Shown here: in pieces, positions 16,340 to 24,268 of the stretch
Position numbering within the stretch: the first letter of the stretch is position 1
Layout: every line of letters starts with the position of its first letter
Assembly (NCBI GenBank): GCA_038843015.1
Contig: JAWBSH010000002.1
Coordinates: forward strand, 1-64,000
Origin: Zestosphaera sp.
GTDB taxonomy: Archaea; Thermoproteota; Thermoprotei_A; Sulfolobales; NBVN01
Length of the DNA stretch: 64,000 nt
Direction of reading: 5' to 3'
The notes under the pieces: model-generated
What the model was told of the DNA's origin: nothing
Seen by the model: the letters and a program-made list of their open reading frames with translations, nothing else
The model's database searches: none
Made by a program: the position numbers and the translations under genes

Positions 16340-17809
16340 TTGCGCTCAATACCGTGTATCCGTCTAGGTCTAATATTAGCATTAACTTCGTTCATGTTAT
16401 TGACATTGTTTACTATTTATGCATCCGTTCAGTTGGTGCATACGATCTTATGGTCTGTGTTAATACCAGACACCACCATCTGGTTTATCAGTTACATCTT
16501 TAGATACAACAGCTTCGGCGGACCTGCTCTTTATGTGGTTCATTCCAATGGAGTTAACGTTTACACCTTTAACGGAGATTTGATTTGGCGTTTGAATACC
16601 TCTACAACGCCCATAGTTCAGCACATTTTCACCACAGACTATAAAACAGACATTATAGTATGTGATGGTAATATCGTGTCTAGAAGGGATTCTTCGAATG
16701 GTCAGGTAGTTTGGCAGAAAGTACTAGGATCTCAAATAACAGCGCTGTATTCTTATGAAGACGTAAACAATGATGGAACTTGGGACGTGTTAGTAGGGGA
16801 TAGCAACGGTAATGTATATGTGCTCAACGGCGTCAACGGAAACATCATATGGTCTAAAAATCTCGGTGCATCACCAGTAAACGGGGTTTCTTTCCTGAGA
16901 ATTTCAAATACGTTAGGAGTCGTTGCGTACGCGGGTAAGGGTCCTTCAAAAGTTGACGTTTATCTTCAGGACGGAACCTTGTTGTGGTCAAAGAGCATTA
17001 GCTCCGGTATAAGTATCGTGTTCTGGCCAAGGACGTATATTGCTACATATTTCGATTTAAACGCTGATGGCTACGACGAGATAGCTTTAATAACAGATTC
17101 AGCGATCATGGCTTTCAACGGTCGAACAGGAGATGAACTCTGGACAAAGGCGTTGAGTGTCAGACCCCATACTATCTGGAGAGTTAGCGAAGATCTTGAC
17201 GGGGACGGCATATATGACTTGATAGTTGGGACAAGACAAGGTATTTACGCGGTTTCAAGCGCGTCTGGCTCAACAGTCTGGTACCTTAATCTCAACTATA
17301 TTTTCTTTATAGACCCTTACTATCAAGATATAGATAAAAACGGATACTCAAACGCTGTTGTTGCATCTGACAATCTATACATAATAGACTTAAAGCAAGG
17401 GAATATCACATGGACATTCAATGAGATAAGTCCGACAGCTGTTCAACTCACCTGGATCACTGGTAGTTTTAACAGAAATCAGGTAGTCGTCGGTTCCGGA
17501 AACGGGGACCTAGTCATGATTGCGCTTGAAGCCACATCGGAAACTACTACAGCGACTACAATAACTAGGACCATCACCATAACAGAAACTACTACAGCAA
17601 CGCAATCCTTTTATTTCACAATTACTAATACCGTCACATTTACTCAGCCAGCTACGATCACCACCACTCATCTCTTATCGTCAGAGATAACGAGAACTGT
17701 GATGCCAACTTTAACTGACCAACAAGTAACGTTGCAAACATATCTTATAGCATTTGCTATGATCGTTTCGTCGACTATTATAGCATTATTAATCAGGAGA
17801 GGGGGATAG
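16340..17809 (+). CDS. Membrane-anchored beta-propeller (FG-GAP/PQQ-like repeat) surface protein
   Basis: This 489-residue protein begins at TTG. An N-terminal hydrophobic helix (about residues 9-35) is followed by a beta-propeller built from about six to seven blades. Several blades carry Asp-rich calcium-type loops (DVNNDGTWD, DLNADGYDE, DLDGDGIYD, DIDKNGYSN) and the Trp-containing PQQ-like signature (NGNIIWSKNL, TGDELWTKAL, QGNITWTFN). A Thr-rich stalk (about residues 405-455) and a C-terminal membrane helix (about 465-485) close the protein. The propeller should face outside. It is six bases upstream of a membrane-anchored kinase gene, which suggests one signalling unit. Confidence 0.8.
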   Translation: MRSIPCIRLGLILALTSFMLLTLFTIYASVQLVHTILWSVLIPDTTIWFISYIFRYNSFGGPALYVVHSNGVNVYTFNGDLIWRLNTSTTPIVQHIFTTDYKTDIIVCDGNIVSRRDSSNGQVVWQKVLGSQITALYSYEDVNNDGTWDVLVGDSNGNVYVLNGVNGNIIWSKNLGASPVNGVSFLRISNTLGVVAYAGKGPSKVDVYLQDGTLLWSKSISSGISIVFWPRTYIATYFDLNADGYDEIALITDSAIMAFNGRTGDELWTKALSVRPHTIWRVSEDLDGDGIYDLIVGTRQGIYAVSSASGSTVWYLNLNYIFFIDPYYQDIDKNGYSNAVVASDNLYIIDLKQGNITWTFNEISPTAVQLTWITGSFNRNQVVVGSGNGDLVMIALEATSETTTATTITRTITITETTTATQSFYFTITNTVTFTQPATITTTHLLSSEITRTVMPTLTDQQVTLQTYLIAFAMIVSSTIIALLIRRGG

Positions 17810-17815
17810 ATTTAG

Positions 17816-19189
17816 TTGGATAGCAATCTCGTGATTATTTTAGCGGCCATTATTTCGTCATTAATAATAATTATGTCAGCTATTACCAAGAAACCCAGAA
17901 ATATTCGCTCACTCAAGAATAAAAGTGTAGAACCATCTAAGTCTTTGCTTAGATCTCCAGTAACTTCTCAGGTAGTGACTCAGGAAACCGAGTACTTTGA
18001 GAGGATATTTAAAACCGAGAAAAACACCTATAGACTCATTCAGCTAGTGAGTGGAAAGGAATATACAGAAGTGTGGAAAGCTTTAGACAAGCTAGGAAAA
18101 TCGGGAAAAACCGTAGCTATAAAGATCTATAAAAAAGGTGAGGGAAGTAACAAGACCTTCGTTACGGAATTGAGGAAGCTGACTCAGCTCTTAGAAAAGC
18201 TCGGAGACAACCCATATGTATCAAACTACATAGTAAAGATATTAGATTTTGGAACTAGTCCAGCCCCGTATATAGTGATGGACTACTACCCAGAAAACTT
18301 GAGGAGTCTCACCAAGCGAGGTGTCTCGCACAAAGACTTAGTTAAGATTATGGCAAGAATTGCTAAGGCTCTGGCTTACGCTAGTGATGTTGGTGTTAAT
18401 CACGGAGACTTAAAACCTGAAAACATCCTTATCAAGGAGGAAGACGGCAAATATTATCCAGTACTTGCAGATTGGGGAGGAGGTTTTACGCCATGCTACG
18501 CTGCACCTGAGATCTACAAATACGGTGAAAAAATGCTTACGGAGAAGAGCGATGTGTGGAGTTTTGGGGTTATTCTATACGAGGTCTTGACACAGAATAG
18601 ACTTTTCAAGAACCTCACCGAATATGAAAAGCGGATAGAGAATGACGTTAGAGTAGAAATTCCTCACAATCCGAGACTCGAAGAGCTCGTAAATAAGTGT
18701 TTACGTAAAAATCCCGGTGAGAGACCGAGCTTTAGAGATATCTACGGAGAACTTTACGATTATTTGAGAACCGAGCTTAGAACAATTATCTCACAGGGCA
18801 CGCGAGATCTTAAAACAACTCTTGAACTTTTTGAATCCCACATAGTATTGAGAGACAGTATCAGTGCAAAAGAAGAACTAAAGAATCTTAAGAGATATGA
18901 TTTGGACCCTGCTGTCTACAAAATACTTACTAGATCTGTTCATATAGTTAGGAAACTTGAAAATAAGACTGCAGATCCGAATGAGATCATATCATACTTT
19001 AACTATGTTCTCTCCTCAGCTAGTAAGGACACAAAGCTCAAAAAAATGCTAGAGAAAGAACGATGTATAAAGGAATATCTCTTACCTATAGAAAGATATG
19101 GGAAGTGGTCAATGATTAGCCTATGGAGAGACGTAAGTGAATGCATTCATAGAATAGTAGAGGTGTTAGAAGATTACATTAATATATAG
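17816..19189 (+). CDS. Membrane-anchored eukaryotic-like Ser/Thr protein kinase
   Basis: This 457-residue protein starts at TTG after GGAGAGGGGG. An N-terminal membrane helix (about residues 4-24) is followed by a linker and a protein kinase domain (about 75-320). Visible motifs are VAIKIYKKG (ATP-binding Lys), a catalytic loop HGDLKPENIL in place of HRDLKPEN (a non-RD kinase), DWG in place of DFG, APE in CYAAPEIYKYG and DVWSFGVILYEVLT. The glycine loop is poorly conserved. A C-terminal helical region of about 135 residues has no known domain. Its tight coupling to the propeller gene suggests that the kinase domain reports on an external ligand. Neighbouring phosphatase or FHA genes are absent. 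Confidence 0.88.
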   Translation: MDSNLVIILAAIISSLIIIMSAITKKPRNIRSLKNKSVEPSKSLLRSPVTSQVVTQETEYFERIFKTEKNTYRLIQLVSGKEYTEVWKALDKLGKSGKTVAIKIYKKGEGSNKTFVTELRKLTQLLEKLGDNPYVSNYIVKILDFGTSPAPYIVMDYYPENLRSLTKRGVSHKDLVKIMARIAKALAYASDVGVNHGDLKPENILIKEEDGKYYPVLADWGGGFTPCYAAPEIYKYGEKMLTEKSDVWSFGVILYEVLTQNRLFKNLTEYEKRIENDVRVEIPHNPRLEELVNKCLRKNPGERPSFRDIYGELYDYLRTELRTIISQGTRDLKTTLELFESHIVLRDSISAKEELKNLKRYDLDPAVYKILTRSVHIVRKLENKTADPNEIISYFNYVLSSASKDTKLKKMLEKERCIKEYLLPIERYGKWSMISLWRDVSECIHRIVEVLEDYINI

Positions 19190-19248
19190 TGAAACACTAA
19201 AGCTATCCCAAGACAAATAACTCTCTGCTGTTTCTTAATAAACGTTAA

Positions 19249-20610
19249 TTACCACCCATGAATCTTAACAAGAGCTTCATCGCCTACCTTACCTTCCTCA
19301 ACCTCTCTGATAGACCTCTCCAGTATGCTGAGACCTTCCTCAAGGACTTCCTCCTCTATGGTTAGTGGGGGCTGTATCCTGAGCACGTTCCCAGACAAGA
19401 ACATGATGAAGAGTCCTAACTCGTAAGCTCTCCAGACTACTTTCTTAGCTTCCTCAAGCCCTCTCGCTTTACTCTCTTTATCCTTAACTAACTCTAAGCC
19501 GATCATTAAGCCCTTACCCCTCACATCACCTACTATGGAGCACTCATCACGTAACTTACTCAATCTCCTTAAGACAATCTCACCGAGCTTCTCAGCTCTC
19601 CTCACTAAGTCTCTCTCCTTAATTAGCTGGATGCCTCTTAACGCAACCCTAGCTATGAGTGGGTTGCCAGCCAGCGTGAAGGAGTACGCGAACTCAGGCA
19701 GAGAATTCATTATGTCTTCCCTACCTAATATAGCCGAGATAGGTAGGCCAGCGCCGAGAGGCTTCCCTAAAGTCATTACGTCAGGTCTAAAACTAAAGTG
19801 TTGGTAACCGAACCACTTCCCAGTCCTTCCCAAGCATGTCTGAACCTCATCTACTATTATGGGTATTCCGTGCTTCCTCAAAACCCCCTCAAGTCGTGTG
19901 AAGTAGTTTTCCGGGGGCACCACAATACCTCCATCACCCTGAATAGGCTCAGTAATAAGTGCTACTACGTCTTCAGGACCCACCTCCTCAATCAAGGCCT
20001 TCACGTTCTCAACACACGACATCCCGCAAGACTTGAGCTCAAGACTTAGCGGGCACCTATAGCAGTATGGGTAAGGCACTTTAACGCTCTTTAGCCAGGA
20101 ACCTACTATTTTAGAGACCTTGACAGAGAGGTCCACGCCCGAGACTGTAGTAGTGCCAACACAGCAGCCGTGGAAACTGCCCGCATGACTCATCAACACT
20201 CTAGAATCTTTCCTAAACCCCTTAGCAAGCATTAAGGCGCCTTCGTTAGCGTCACTACCGCTCAAACCTAAAACAACTCTCCAGTCTTTAAAGCCTGAGA
20301 GAGCAAGTAACTCCTCAGCTAATTGGAGAGCAGGTACGTTGTAGCCGTATATGAAAGTAAAATGAATTAATTCTTCAGCCTGCTCCTTAATCACCTTAAC
20401 TATCTCGGGATCGCAGTACCCGAGATTCATTACGGCAGCACTTGAAGTAAAGTCTATGTATGCCCTACCACTAACGTCAAACACTCTAGAATTCCTGCCT
20501 CTAACAGCTATGACTGGCGCGTAAGAAACTCTCTGAACTCTGGAGAATACTTTCTCATACTTAGCTATAATCTCCTCAGGAGTTCTCTCCCCAAAACTCA
20601 AGACACACAC
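19249..20610 (-). CDS. Class III PLP-dependent aminotransferase
   Basis: This 453-residue enzyme is of the acetylornithine/4-aminobutyrate aminotransferase family. Visible blocks are the PLP-site region VDEVQTCLGRTGKWFGYQH and the Schiff-base Lys in DVMTLGKPLGAGLPISA. The C-terminal block is KGLMIGLELVKDKES. An inserted Cys-rich loop (YPYCYRCPLSLELKSCGMSC) may bind a metal and is known from archaeal members. It would transfer amino groups from an omega-amino acid, or possibly act as an amino-acid racemase as some archaeal relatives do. The substrate cannot be read from the sequence. Confidence 0.87.
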   Translation of the reverse strand: MCVLSFGERTPEEIIAKYEKVFSRVQRVSYAPVIAVRGRNSRVFDVSGRAYIDFTSSAAVMNLGYCDPEIVKVIKEQAEELIHFTFIYGYNVPALQLAEELLALSGFKDWRVVLGLSGSDANEGALMLAKGFRKDSRVLMSHAGSFHGCCVGTTTVSGVDLSVKVSKIVGSWLKSVKVPYPYCYRCPLSLELKSCGMSCVENVKALIEEVGPEDVVALITEPIQGDGGIVVPPENYFTRLEGVLRKHGIPIIVDEVQTCLGRTGKWFGYQHFSFRPDVMTLGKPLGAGLPISAILGREDIMNSLPEFAYSFTLAGNPLIARVALRGIQLIKERDLVRRAEKLGEIVLRRLSKLRDECSIVGDVRGKGLMIGLELVKDKESKARGLEEAKKVVWRAYELGLFIMFLSGNVLRIQPPLTIEEEVLEEGLSILERSIREVEEGKVGDEALVKIHGW

Positions 20611-20664
20611 CTACTTTAAGACCTGATCGTAAATTAAAATTATTGTGAGAGCTTCTCAACTACT

Positions 20665-20943
20665 CTACATACCTACCCTCAGCAACCTCCTAGAAATCAA
20701 GAATGTGAAGACTACGAGAATCAGTGTTAAGACTAAAGACAATACTATCATGAGAGACACGACTCCCGACTCGCCTAAACCAAAACATACTGGGATGAAA
20801 AACAGTATCACGCAGCCAGCAACTCCTGAAGAAGTCGTTACTTGACTTACTGAAGTTAATATCGGCAATAACACAGCCAGGAAAACCAGCACGAAGCCAG
20901 CAATTAAGAGTAGAATACCTGTTTTTAGGAGAGAGTTGACCAC
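20665..20943 (-). CDS. Small DUF131-like membrane protein, divergent copy
   Basis: This 92-residue protein has two or three hydrophobic segments. It aligns by eye with its upstream neighbour over the segment GCVILFFIPVCFG, matching GGVLIVGPIPIVFG there, and over the closing hydrophobic helix. The pair therefore looks like a tandem duplication in which this copy has lost the conserved GPIPI motif. Another frame (20690-20953) covers the same region but lacks such similarity. Function is unknown. Confidence 0.6.
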   Translation of the reverse strand: MVNSLLKTGILLLIAGFVLVFLAVLLPILTSVSQVTTSSGVAGCVILFFIPVCFGLGESGVVSLMIVLSLVLTLILVVFTFLISRRLLRVGM

Positions 20944-20949
20944 CGCTAA

Positions 20950-21195
20950 TCACCTAACATTAGTTAAGATGAACGTGGTGAGAACTATCAACATTAAAAC
21001 TATAGCGAGTACTATGAGAATCGCTGACGCCTTCTGACTAGTGCCGAATACTATAGGTATGGGCCCCACTATAAGCACGCCACCGCCCTCAAGCTTGTAG
21101 TCACTACTCCGACGTAATAAAGCGATGAAGAATAGTAAAAAACCTCCCACAATCAAGACGAGCCCTGAGAAGAGCAAGATCTCTGAGAGACTCAT
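20950..21195 (-). CDS. DUF131 family membrane protein
   Basis: This 81-residue protein has two membrane helices flanking the motif GGVLIVGPIPIVFG, the hallmark of the archaeal DUF131 (TIGR00304) family. The length is typical. It precedes the divergent copy by six bases, probably in one transcript. No function is established for the family. Confidence 0.82.
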   Translation of the reverse strand: MSLSEILLFSGLVLIVGGFLLFFIALLRRSSDYKLEGGGVLIVGPIPIVFGTSQKASAILIVLAIVLMLIVLTTFILTNVR

Positions 21196-21243
21196 CTATA
21201 GTCACCCAATTAATGAAGATTGCTAGAGGACATAAAAACTTAG

Positions 21244-21293
21244 TTTACAATCCCGAAAGCCTCGTTCTTTAGGGCGGGGATGATGTAGTAAGG
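21244..21293 (+). repeat. Hairpin repeat copy A (IS200/IS605-type end-like)
   Basis: It begins TTTACAATCCCGAAAGCCTC and continues into a hairpin whose right arm is AGGGCGGGG, with G-U pairs in the stem. It shares more than 30 aligned bases with copies at 23822, 37651 and 39264, all on the plus strand. Its tail (ATGATGTAGTAAGG) has drifted from the AGGTCAG end of the others. Confidence 0.7.
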
Positions 21294-21318
21294 TTTTAAG
21301 CTCTGTATTCTTTAGGTA

Positions 21319-21465
21319 TTGGGAAGCCATATCCCTGAGCCCCGCTCTACACGGGGTAGGGGTAAAGCGCCTGAGACCGGGCGCGGAGCTAAACCCAGCA
21401 CACGCTGGGGATGTAGCTCCAAACCTCCCCAGAACCCCCGCCCTAAAGGGCGGAGAGGAGGTCAG
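21319..21465 (+). pseudogene. tnpB tail remnant overlapping an omega-RNA-like structured end
   Basis: The frame reads GSHIPEPRSTRGRGKAPETG and then a Pro/Gly-rich tail (AKPSTRWGCSSKPPQNP). To my recollection this resembles the C-terminal extension of archaeal TnpB proteins, though I could not search for it. The same DNA folds into consecutive hairpins: CCCCG/CGGGG (21340-21356), GCGCC/GGCGC (21367-21384), GGAGCTA/TAGCTCC enclosing CCCAGC/GCTGGG (21385-21420), and CCGCCC/GGGCGG (21438-21453) before GGAGGTCAG. Overlap of a guide-RNA scaffold with the tnpB 3' end is known for these elements. The body of tnpB is absent. The last bases supply the stop codon of the convergent gene. Confidence 0.55.
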
Positions 21466-22313
21466 TTGCTCGCAAGCAGGAAATCCACTAATTTTCTGGC
21501 TTCCCCTACCTCAAGTACCCCACTATACTTGACGTCGGGTCTAACACTCAATACCATGTCTGGCTTGAAGAGCATGACTAAAAACGAAGTCTCTGCCCTG
21601 AGACGGTCTAGAGCACTCAAGTACGTAGTCACTTTACTAGGTCCGTAAACTAATGCTCTAGAAGGAGCTACTACAATCACGTGCTTAACGAACTTCCTCA
21701 AGCCGAGTGCGGGTAGCAAAGCACTACTAAAAGACTCACAGAGAGTTACGTCATGTCTTGAGATTATAGAGTTCGTAGACTCAGCAACCAAGACGTCAAT
21801 ATCTTTACTCGTTAACTTATTGTATAGCCATAAACTGTCTACTTCCTCAGTCTTGCCTAAGCCGCCGGCAAATTTCATGACTTCATCAGCTAAGTAGTCA
21901 CTCAACTTACTCAAGTTATTAGTGATTAAGTAGTAGTTTCTCTGCCTCGCTGAGGAGACCCTAACAAGTACTGCCTGATCAATCAGTGAAGCTAGTGAAG
22001 TGAGGTAAGAGTCTAGTGACGGGTGCTTCATAAGGTCGTGAGGAGCTGTCATAACGTCAACAGGATTCTGTAAGTCGATGTCATAGATGAAGCCAGCCTT
22101 AACATACTTAACAACGTCCTCACCAACTAAAACACCCAACTTACGAGACTCTAAGAAATACTCGTACTGCTCCCAGAAAGAGTGGGCAGCAACAGGCTTA
22201 ACAACACCTACGGAATAACCTAACCTACTCAAGTATTCAGCTAAAGCCAGAGTAAAGAAGGTCTTGCCAGAATTATATGGTAGCAACCCAGAAACAACTA
22301 CTAAGCCTCCCAT
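21462..22313 (-). CDS. Predicted P-loop ATPase/GTPase, function unknown
   Basis: This 283-residue soluble protein has an N-terminal P-loop, GLLPYNSGKTFFTLALAEYL (Walker A GxxxxSGKT), like those of cobyric-acid/dethiobiotin-synthetase-type and related archaeal P-loop proteins. A possible Walker B-like segment is DIDVLVAEST. It may be a synthetase-like or partitioning-type ATPase, but no pathway partner is close. Its TGA stop is formed by the terminal TCA of the transposon-like remnant on the other strand, so the natural C-terminus may have been altered by insertion. Confidence 0.65.
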   Translation of the reverse strand: MGGLVVVSGLLPYNSGKTFFTLALAEYLSRLGYSVGVVKPVAAHSFWEQYEYFLESRKLGVLVGEDVVKYVKAGFIYDIDLQNPVDVMTAPHDLMKHPSLDSYLTSLASLIDQAVLVRVSSARQRNYYLITNNLSKLSDYLADEVMKFAGGLGKTEEVDSLWLYNKLTSKDIDVLVAESTNSIISRHDVTLCESFSSALLPALGLRKFVKHVIVVAPSRALVYGPSKVTTYLSALDRLRAETSFLVMLFKPDMVLSVRPDVKYSGVLEVGEARKLVDFLLASN

Positions 22314-22379
22314 CCTAAAGCCCTAGTAATAAAACTAGCTAAAGAGAAAAATAATTAGAGTTTAGTTAAAAACGTATTC

Positions 22380-22658
22380 TTATGAAGTCAAGAAGTACAG
22401 GGCTATCAGAGAAAACCCTAATAATACCTTATGCGCTATAAATACATACTCGACTAACTTCTTCTGGTCTTTCTCAGACTTGTTTTCTATCATCTTGAAA
22501 ACTCTACTACTTACTAGGTTTTCAAGGAGAGCAATAAAAGAAGAGAACTTACAAGCTAAGTTCTTCAGAGAATGAGAAAACCTCCTAACTAAGTCGGAGA
22601 GGGAGCTTATTCTCTCCAATTTAAACAGACTTAAACTCTCCAGGTAATACTTATACAT
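22380..22658 (-). CDS. Small protein with C-terminal membrane segment, unknown
   Basis: This is a 92-residue protein with a helical basic N-terminal two thirds and one hydrophobic segment at the C-terminus (VFIAHKVLLGFSLIALYF). It has a good Shine-Dalgarno (GGTGGT) five bases before ATG and an AT-rich TATA-like ATTTATATAC about 40 bases upstream, which supports a real gene. A weak resemblance to the membrane part of the 15702-16022 product is noted. Function is unknown. Confidence 0.5.
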   Translation of the reverse strand: MYKYYLESLSLFKLERISSLSDLVRRFSHSLKNLACKFSSFIALLENLVSSRVFKMIENKSEKDQKKLVEYVFIAHKVLLGFSLIALYFLTS

Positions 22659-22764
22659 TTTACCACCAAATTATATATTAATAACTAAGTATATAAATAC
22701 TTATGCTACAATACCAAAATATAAGTAAATTTCAGCATATATTAGTGAGTTAAAATATGGTCCA

Positions 22765-22809
22765 GCAGTAAGATTCTTAAGAATCTCAGGAACCTTAAGA
22801 GAATACTGC
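22765..22809. repeat. Imperfect inverted repeat with internal palindrome
   Basis: The arms GCAGTAAGATTCTTAAG (22765-22781) and CTTAAGAGAATACTGC (22794-22809) pair with two small mismatches. Inside lies the perfect palindrome GATTCTTAAGAATC (22772-22785). It sits in the divergent promoter region between the genes starting at 22658 and 22898. It could be an operator or a small RNA stem. Confidence 0.45.
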
Positions 22810-22897
22810 CACACAAATTAGTCTAGAACGCCGTAAGCAGAAGTGATTAAGAACCTGCAGTATTTAACTTTGAAGCTATATCCTAATAGGGGTTAAC

Positions 22898-23833
22898 GTG
22901 GTAGTGAGTAAGCACATAAGCTTAAGCATCCTCACGCTATTTCTCTTAACACTCTCTCCTCTCGCCACCGGGTATCCCCTACCACACGCTAACACCGCCT
23001 GCCATCTTTCAGTAAGCAACTTTCTAGCTTCTCGTTTTCCTCTATTGAGTAATTACGTGAACCTAGACAACTATACTGTAATAAGCTCTAACCTCAACTA
23101 CACAGACTTAAAGATACTTGTTTTTAAGTGGGTTTCTAGGGGAGTATCTATAGGAATTCAAGTAACTGAAGAAACTTGCGAGATAACGCGCTTTGAAGTA
23201 ACTGTCGATTCTAGATACTTAAACGAGTCAAACCTCAACAACCTTTTAAATGAGTTGGAAACGGGAGTGGAAAAACTGTTTAGTGATGTCAAAGATCTCG
23301 TGAGCAACACATCAAATGCCAGAATTATCGGGGGACAGTTGGTAGTTAATGACACACCAATCTACTTCATAGACCCTAACTACGTTACAGCAACCCCGGC
23401 TCTCGTGAGGTATTTTGTTTACCCGTCACCTCCTATAGTAATCTACACATTCATCAACTACTTCCCTGCAGTCAAGAAGCTGCTCACGCAGGTCACTAAC
23501 TTCAACTTAAGTGAGGAGGAAGCAATAGAAACACTTAAGAACAAACTAAACATAACTGAATACAGAGGAGTCACCAGGTCTTACGTGATACTATACGGAG
23601 TGCTCAGACCAGCATACATAATTGCCATAACCCCCTACAAGAACGTGGCTGTGCTGGCCGACAACGGGGAAGTCCTAACACAGAAAACAGCTACCAACAC
23701 ACAAGCAACACCTGAAGACAACCAGCTAATTACGTACCTTGGACTAACACTAATCCTGGCAGGGTCAGCAATAGCAGTGACTTATATATTCTGGCTAAAG
23801 AGACGTCGTCTCCCTTTACGATTTACAACCTGA
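22898..23833 (+). CDS. Secreted or surface protein with C-terminal membrane anchor, unknown
   Basis: This 311-residue protein begins at GTG with a signal-like hydrophobic segment (about residues 8-25). A long Asn-rich extracellular part with many N-x-S/T sites follows. A C-terminal membrane helix with a basic tail (about 275-308) closes it. No known domain is recognised. The last residues (LPLRFTT) and the TGA stop are contributed by hairpin repeat copy C, so the present C-terminus postdates that insertion. The original protein may have ended slightly differently. Confidence 0.65.
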   Translation: MVVSKHISLSILTLFLLTLSPLATGYPLPHANTACHLSVSNFLASRFPLLSNYVNLDNYTVISSNLNYTDLKILVFKWVSRGVSIGIQVTEETCEITRFEVTVDSRYLNESNLNNLLNELETGVEKLFSDVKDLVSNTSNARIIGGQLVVNDTPIYFIDPNYVTATPALVRYFVYPSPPIVIYTFINYFPAVKKLLTQVTNFNLSEEEAIETLKNKLNITEYRGVTRSYVILYGVLRPAYIIAITPYKNVAVLADNGEVLTQKTATNTQATPEDNQLITYLGLTLILAGSAIAVTYIFWLKRRRLPLRFTT

Positions 23834-23866
23834 AAGCCTCGCACTCTAGGGCGGGGAAGAGGTTAG
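23822..23866 (+). repeat. Hairpin repeat copy C
   Basis: It starts TTTACAACCTGAAAGCCTCG and continues with a hairpin ending AGGGCGGGG and the tail AAGAGGTTAG. It is the same family as the copies at 21244, 37651 and 39264. The TGA at 23831-23833 is the stop codon of the upstream gene. Confidence 0.75.
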
Positions 23867-23893
23867 TTAGTGGTTGCCCGTGTCTGTTAGCTA

Positions 23894-24099
23894 GGTTTTT
23901 GGTTGTTTTTGGTTTTTCTGGACACGGGTTCATCCCACCTGTTTATCTCTTTTCTCCCCGCTTACGGCTCCAGGGGGTCGCCGGGGTCCCTAGAGCCATC
24001 GGTGAAGAGCGGTTCACAGAGCCTCGTCTCTCGCCAACAGCTCATCAACTCATGTCGATTCCTGAAACCCGTGGAAATAACCCAAACAACCGAAAAACC
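23894..24099. mobile_element. Possible fold-back (MITE-like) element
   Basis: Two arms of nearly 40 bases, 23894-23932 and 24063-24099, are imperfect inverted repeats (T/G-rich with a shared CACGGGTT core on the left and AACCCGTG on the right). Between them is a further hairpin, GGCTCCAGGG with CCCTAGAGCC. No coding potential is convincing in the 435 bases between 23834 and 24268. The element follows hairpin copy C by about 30 bases and may be part of the same degraded insertion. Confidence 0.4.
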
Positions 24100-24268
24100 A
24101 AAACTAAACAACATACAGACAGTCTAACTAGAAAGAGAGAAGATAGTCATCACTTTAGTTGTCTAGTGCGTATCCTGCACTTTATTCATTGACGCATCAA
24201 GTCTTAAGTTTCTTTAACACATCTAAAAAGTAGCTTAATTCTTTAATGCGGGACTTCAGCCGCAAACC

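Noticed and set aside
23899-24192. Two overlapping frames of 74 and 97 codons
   Set aside because: They cover the fold-back element, and their composition follows the inverted repeats and not protein-like patterns.
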